From: Pseudonocardia kujensis
GTDB lineage: Bacteria; Actinomycetota; Actinomycetes; Mycobacteriales; Pseudonocardiaceae
Length of the DNA stretch: 64,000 nucleotides
Reading direction: 5' to 3'
Assembly: GCF_021283305.1 (NCBI RefSeq)
Contig: NZ_JAJSOK010000008.1
Coordinates: forward strand, 103,583 to 167,582
Shown here one piece after another: positions 57,330-64,000 of the stretch. The notes under the pieces are model-generated. The model ran no database searches. It saw only the letters and a program-made list of their open reading frames with translations, and was not told the DNA's origin. How positions within the stretch are numbered: position 1 is the first letter of the stretch; each line of letters opens with the position of its first letter. A program made the position numbers and the translations under genes.

Positions 57330-58664
57330 CTACGAGGTCGCGTGCGCGGCCGCGAGTGCGGCGAGCTCGTCGCGGGTGGGGCCCGGTGGTGTCGGCGGGC
57401 GCCAGCCGCTCGCGTAGATCTCCGCGGCGCGTGCTCGCGCGGCGTCCAGGCTCGCCGGGAGGGCCCGCATGCCGAGGTAGGGCCCGACGAGGGGGAACAG
57501 GGCCGGATCGGCCTGCGCGGCCGCGACGACCAGGTCGGAGGGCAGCGGCCGGGTGAGGTCGACGTCGGCCCCGGCCCAGCGGCGGATCAGCTCGGCGTCC
57601 CAGTAGAGGTGGTCCTCGAACCACGGCGCGATCATGGTCGAGCACCAGGCGTCGAACGCGAGGGTGAGACCGGCGAGGTCGTGCGGGTCGTCGTCGAGCA
57701 GGCGCAGGAGCTCCCGGGCCTGCAGCAACGAGGTGGCGATTCCCCGTCCGACAGCGGGATTCGTGGTGCACACGGCGTCGCCGACGAAGACCAGCCCGGG
57801 CAGGGCCACCGCGCCGGCGTCGTCGAGCTGGCCCTGGTAGGTGTTGCGCAGGCGGCCACCCGGCAGGACGGGCGTGACCGGCTGCGCGCGGTCGGGGTCG
57901 GTCCAGGCGGCCAGCGCCGGGACGGCCGCTGCGGCGGCCTCGAACACCCCGGTGAGGCGTAGGTCGGCCAATGCCCGGTCGTCGCTGGAGCGGGCGATGA
58001 CGGTGGAGAAGATCCCGTTGTCGTGCAGGAACACGATGGCCTGGTAGCCGGGGTAGACGTCGACCCGGCCGAGCGGGAAGTTCATCGGCCCCGGCGGCGC
58101 CCCCGGACGAAGCCGGTACTGGCGGGAGACGTAGGCGATGCCGCAGTCCCCGCCCCGCGCCGGGGCGCGTCGGTCCTGCCCGAGCCGGCCGGCGCGCCCG
58201 GTGGCCGCGATGACCACGTCGGCGTCCAGCGACGTGCCGTCGGTGCGGACACCGGTGGCCCGGCCGCGACGGGTGCGCACCTCGTCGGCGTGGCCGGTGT
58301 GGAGGACGAGTCCCGGCTGACGCAGGGCGGCCTCGCGCAGCACCCGCTCGAACGTCGACCGGCGACACCGCACCGCCATCAGCGCCCCGGACCCGCCCGC
58401 GGCCGCCGGGTCGGCCGCGACCGGCTCGGCCCCTGCGGCGAGCAGCTCGTCCCACACGTCGGGCAGTTCCGTCTGCAGCGCCTCGGCCACCTGCGCCCGC
58501 AGGGCGTGCGGGTGGTGGAACTGCATCACCCCGCGCCGGGGCCACGCGCCGTCCGGCCGGGGCCCGGTGTCGCGATCGACGACGGTGACCCGATGACCCC
58601 GCCGGGCGAGTGCCATGGCGGTGAACAGCCCCGTCGGCCCGGCTCCCACGACAGCCACATGCAT
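57330..58664 (-). CDS. FAD-dependent monooxygenase (first of two paralogues)
   Basis: A 444-residue group A flavoprotein monooxygenase. The N-terminal dinucleotide fold is VAVVGAGPTGLFTAMALARRG, the DG-type motif region is DADVVIAATGRAGRLG, and the second FAD motif is GLVFVGDAVCTTNPAVGRG. The C-terminal APWFEDHLYWDAELIRRWAG is shared with the paralogue at 59453. It probably hydroxylates a small aromatic or terpenoid compound. It lies 86 bases downstream of the TetR gene on the same strand. Confidence 0.9.
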   Translation of the reverse strand: MHVAVVGAGPTGLFTAMALARRGHRVTVVDRDTGPRPDGAWPRRGVMQFHHPHALRAQVAEALQTELPDVWDELLAAGAEPVAADPAAAGGSGALMAVRCRRSTFERVLREAALRQPGLVLHTGHADEVRTRRGRATGVRTDGTSLDADVVIAATGRAGRLGQDRRAPARGGDCGIAYVSRQYRLRPGAPPGPMNFPLGRVDVYPGYQAIVFLHDNGIFSTVIARSSDDRALADLRLTGVFEAAAAAVPALAAWTDPDRAQPVTPVLPGGRLRNTYQGQLDDAGAVALPGLVFVGDAVCTTNPAVGRGIATSLLQARELLRLLDDDPHDLAGLTLAFDAWCSTMIAPWFEDHLYWDAELIRRWAGADVDLTRPLPSDLVVAAAQADPALFPLVGPYLGMRALPASLDAARARAAEIYASGWRPPTPPGPTRDELAALAAAHATS

Positions 58665-58750
58665 GACGGTCTCCCACGACTCGGCGGTATCACGAGTGTC
58701 CCCCTGGGAAAAGAGCGGCCGCCACGCCCCGGTGATTCGGACCCGGGTCC

Positions 58751-59389
58751 TCATCCGCCCGTCAGGAGGCTCGCGACGAGCACGTCGCCGAGCCAGCGCT
58801 CGTACCGGGCGGGACTCCTGCCCAGACCGATCTGCTCGGTGTAGAGCTCGGGTCGGGTGAGCGACAGCAGCGTCACGGCAGTCTCCTGCGCATCGAAGCG
58901 GGCCCGCCCGCCCGCCTTCGCCAGCAGGGTGTCGGCCGTCCGGTGGCTCCGTCGCAGGCGCTGGGCGAAGACGTCGTCCCACGTGGTGGCGATGTCCGGG
59001 TCGAGCGGGGCCGACGCTCGCAGGACCTCCAGGACGGCCGCGGCCCGGCCGTAGATCTTGCGGGCGTTCCGGGCGATCAGTCGCAGCTGGCGGGCGGGAT
59101 CCGGCTCACGGAGCTGCTCCTGCCACCAGTCCTGCTCGTCGACGTCGCCCGCGTAGTCGGCTCCGGTCATCGCACGCTCGACAACGCCTGCCAGCAGGGT
59201 CTTCTTGTTGGTGAAGGTCTTGTACACGGTCGGCACGGCCACCCCGGCGCCGACGGCGATGTCCTCGATGCGGGCGCCCCCGTAACCGCGCAGCTCGAAG
59301 ACCTCGCGCGCCGCTTCGAGGATCCGGGCTCTCGTCAGCGCGGCCTGCTCGGCACGGAGGCCTGACGGGCGGTTGACAGCCTTCGGCAT
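58751..59389 (-). CDS. TetR-family regulator between two FAD monooxygenases
   Basis: A 212-residue TetR protein. The HTH is TRARILEAAREVFELRGYGGARIEDIAVGAGVAVPTVYKTF. The ligand domain (about 75-212) resembles none I can name. A perfect palindrome lies in the divergent gap with the second monooxygenase, so it likely controls both enzymes and itself. Confidence 0.92.
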   Translation of the reverse strand: MPKAVNRPSGLRAEQAALTRARILEAAREVFELRGYGGARIEDIAVGAGVAVPTVYKTFTNKKTLLAGVVERAMTGADYAGDVDEQDWWQEQLREPDPARQLRLIARNARKIYGRAAAVLEVLRASAPLDPDIATTWDDVFAQRLRRSHRTADTLLAKAGGRARFDAQETAVTLLSLTRPELYTEQIGLGRSPARYERWLGDVLVASLLTGG

Positions 59390-59403
59390 CTGCGTACAGT
59401 ACC

Positions 59404-59420
59404 GCTCTACTCAGTAGAGC
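59404..59420. promoter_or_regulatory. TetR operator palindrome GCTCTACT-C-AGTAGAGC
   Basis: A perfect inverted repeat with 8-bp arms around one base, between the divergent TetR and monooxygenase starts. It is the strongest operator-like site in this part of the window. Confidence 0.7.
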
Positions 59421-59452
59421 CGAGCTATACCGACGCGTTCCGGGGGTGGCTG

Positions 59453-60778
59453 GTGAGCGCGATGGTGGTGGCGGGCGGCAGCATCGGGGGCCTGGCGGTC
59501 GCCCTGTTCGCGGCCCGGGCCGGACACGACGTCGTGCTGGCCGAGGCCGACGGATTCCCGGTGCCCTCCGGGGTCGAGGAGACGTGGCGAGGGTGGAAGC
59601 GGCGCGGTGTTCCCCAGTTCCGCCAGCTGCACGGGACCCAGGCGCTCGGTCGGGCGAAGCTGGCGTCCCGGGCCCCCGACGTCCTGGACCGGCTGCGGAC
59701 CGCGGGTGCCCATGACGTCGACCTGCTCGCGTCCCGGTCCGACGCCCGCCAGCGGACGGGCGCCGAGGGGCTCGTGCAGTTCCGCTGCCGGCGACCGGTC
59801 CTCGAGTGGGTGCTGCGGCAGGCCGTCGCTGCCGAGCCGAGGGTCGGTCTCCGGTCGGCTGTCGAGGTCACCGGTCTGGTCGTCGCCGCCGGGTGCAGAC
59901 CGCGCGTCACGGGGGTGGCGACGACCCGGGGGAAGCTGCCTGCAGACGTGGTGGTCGACGCGACCGGCCGACGATCCCGCGTGGGGGAGTGGTGTGTCCG
60001 CTCCGGCACCGCTCCGCCGACGACCTGCACGGTCGACACCCGGCAGGTCTACTTCACGCAGTGGTTCCGGCGCGACGCCGCGTTCACGGGCGACGACCCG
60101 ATGCTGCGGGTCGAGCTGCCGTGCGCGACCCTGCTCGTCCTCCCCGTGGACGCGGGCTGGTTCTCCGCCACCTTCTTCGCACCCGCCCACGACCGAGGAC
60201 TGCGGGCCGCGCTGCACAGCACGGACGGGTTCCTCGGCGCCCTTCGGGCGGTTCCGTCCGCCTCGACATGGATCGAGGACGCGCGCCCGATCGGCACCGT
60301 CCAGTTCATGGGCAGGCTCGCCAACCAGCTGCGGCGTCCGTCCGCCCGGTCGCCCGCAGGGCTGCTGCCGGTCGCCGATGCGGCGGTCTGCACGAATCCC
60401 ACATGGGGTCGTGGTGCCGCCCTGGCCCTGGCCCATGCCGATGCTCTCGTCGATCTCCTCGACGCCGGCGAGGAGCCCGCGACGCTGACCGCGGCCTTCA
60501 CCGCCTGGACCGTCGAGAACCTCGAGCCGTGGTTCCACGACACCGTCCTGCTGGACGCCGAGACGAACGCGCGATGGGCCGGCGCCCGACCCGCGCCGTC
60601 GCCGGAGCGCCCGTTCAGCCACACCGACGCGGTCAGGACGACTCGAACCGACGCCGGCCTGCACGTGGCCTACCTGCGGTACCGGAACCTGCTCGACATG
60701 CCGGCAGCGTTCTGGAGCGATCCGGAGATCGTCGACGCCGTGCACGCGGGAAGCGGCGCTCTCGGTGGCGCCCCCTGA
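59453..60778 (+). CDS. FAD-dependent monooxygenase (second of two paralogues)
   Basis: A 441-residue flavoprotein starting MVVAGGSIGGLAVALFAARAG. ADVVVDATGRRSRVGEW and LLPVADAAVCTNPTWGRGAAL are the other FAD motifs. EPWFHDTVLLDAETNARWAGARP aligns with the same C-terminal stretch of the 57330 gene, showing shared ancestry. Start is GTG after a GGGGGTGGC stretch. It ends before a strong hairpin and converges with acnA. Confidence 0.9.
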   Translation: MSAMVVAGGSIGGLAVALFAARAGHDVVLAEADGFPVPSGVEETWRGWKRRGVPQFRQLHGTQALGRAKLASRAPDVLDRLRTAGAHDVDLLASRSDARQRTGAEGLVQFRCRRPVLEWVLRQAVAAEPRVGLRSAVEVTGLVVAAGCRPRVTGVATTRGKLPADVVVDATGRRSRVGEWCVRSGTAPPTTCTVDTRQVYFTQWFRRDAAFTGDDPMLRVELPCATLLVLPVDAGWFSATFFAPAHDRGLRAALHSTDGFLGALRAVPSASTWIEDARPIGTVQFMGRLANQLRRPSARSPAGLLPVADAAVCTNPTWGRGAALALAHADALVDLLDAGEEPATLTAAFTAWTVENLEPWFHDTVLLDAETNARWAGARPAPSPERPFSHTDAVRTTRTDAGLHVAYLRYRNLLDMPAAFWSDPEIVDAVHAGSGALGGAP

Positions 60779-60865
60779 TGTGCCGTCTCCCCCTGCCCGA
60801 GCGGGTGTCCCGGCCGGAGGCCGACGCGCGCTCGGACCGACCGGGGCGACGAACAGGAACGACGA

Positions 60866-60897
60866 CGGGCCCCGCACTCCTCGGAGTGCGGGGCCCG
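60866..60897. terminator. Bidirectional terminator hairpin between FAD monooxygenase and acnA
   Basis: A perfect 15-bp stem, CGGGCCCCGCACTCC / GGAGTGCGGGGCCCG, with a 2-base apex (in practice a 4-6 base loop), between convergent stops at 60778 and 60914. Confidence 0.85.
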
Positions 60898-60913
60898 TTC
60901 GGCGTGGCCCGGC

Positions 60914-63745
<2,832 letters not shown>

Positions 63746-63855
63746 TGTCGGCTCTCCTCCTGGCGGCGTGGTGGGCGCGTCTGCTTCTCGGGTGTCCCGC
63801 GGGAGTCTCGCGCACCGTGGGCTCCACGGCAGGGTGACCCCCGTCCCGGCTCAAA

Positions 63856-63871
63856 CAGTACGCCTGTCCTA
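63856..63871 (-). promoter_or_regulatory. AcnR box at the acnA promoter
   Basis: On the minus strand the site reads TAGGACAGGCGTACTG. It matches the corynebacterial consensus CAGNACNNNCGTACTG, as I recall it, at every fixed base except the first. It begins within the TATATA -10 candidate, so bound repressor would block initiation. Confidence 0.72.
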
Positions 63872-63875
63872 TATA
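63870..63875 (-). promoter_or_regulatory. Candidate -10 box (TATATA) of acnA
   Basis: TATATA on the minus strand lies about 125 bases before the acnA start and adjoins the AcnR box. The rest of the upstream stretch to the window end shows no supported gene. Confidence 0.45.
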
Positions 63876-64000
63876 CCGGGTCGAGCCAGGGGGTCGCAGG
63901 TCACGGGCATACCCCGAAACCGGCCGGGAACGCGCGGCGGCCGGCGGCGCGGGTGGGCCGCCGGCCGCCGGGGCATCCTGCACAGCGGTCATTTCATCCT

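Overview
The window is high-GC actinobacterial chromosome. The gene set points to a mycothiol- and ergothioneine-making, MptB-bearing lineage of the Pseudonocardiaceae/Mycobacteriales. It includes a SufR-BDCSU-type Suf operon, heme A and heme O synthases, OpcA, a mycothiol-dependent maleylpyruvate-isomerase-like protein, and many genes with a TANNNT box 6-8 bases before the start codon. Pseudonocardia is my best guess from overall style. No rRNA, tRNA or CRISPR array was found, so the genus is inference.

Layout. 1-7.4 kb: a truncated self-sufficient CYP102-type P450 with an overlapping membrane-protein gene, orphan TrpB2, an LPG-synthase-type membrane protein, a rhodanese, PurT and a VOC protein. 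7.5-23.6 kb: an Lrp-type regulator, then the pentose-phosphate operon tkt-tal-pgi-like-zwf-opcA-pgl-NYN on the minus strand, ctaB, an S9 peptidase, an MFS pump, ctaA and an ABC permease. 23.6-32.8 kb: ABC ATPase and mptB, facing sufR-sufB-sufD-sufC-sufS-sufU-DUF59. 32.8-34.5 kb: an insertion sequence inside a repeat array. 34.5-44.5 kb: an adenylate cyclase with a universal stress protein, a lycopene cyclase with an SDR, ABC-F, a small HTH protein, an ABC exporter and an MFS/MarR pair. 44.6-53.5 kb: AraC, a lone molybdopterin oxidoreductase, an AcnR-like TetR and egtABCD. 53.9-64 kb: a glucosylglycerate-hydrolase-like GH63 enzyme, a frameshifted TauE, MarR with a DinB-like protein, two FAD monooxygenases around a TetR, and aconitase.

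The backbone (pgl-opcA-zwf-tal-tkt, ctaB, ctaA-ABC-mptB, sufR to DUF59, ABC-F, small HTH, acnR, acn) follows the gene order I recall from Mycobacterium tuberculosis Rv1445c-Rv1475c. Other genes sit between these anchors here. Aconitase and its regulator are about 12 kb apart.

The most unusual structure is a family of short palindromes (core ATGGWWCCAT inside GCGTTATGGAACCATAACGC-like arms) repeated with an exact 41-bp period. It occurs at three sites. Two of them exactly fill the space between convergent genes; in one of those an IS element has inserted and duplicated CTCAG. Other notable points are a Pgi-like protein that has lost the family's active-site motifs, a leaderless five-codon ORF ahead of the ABC-F gene, and a near-consensus AcnR box at acn.
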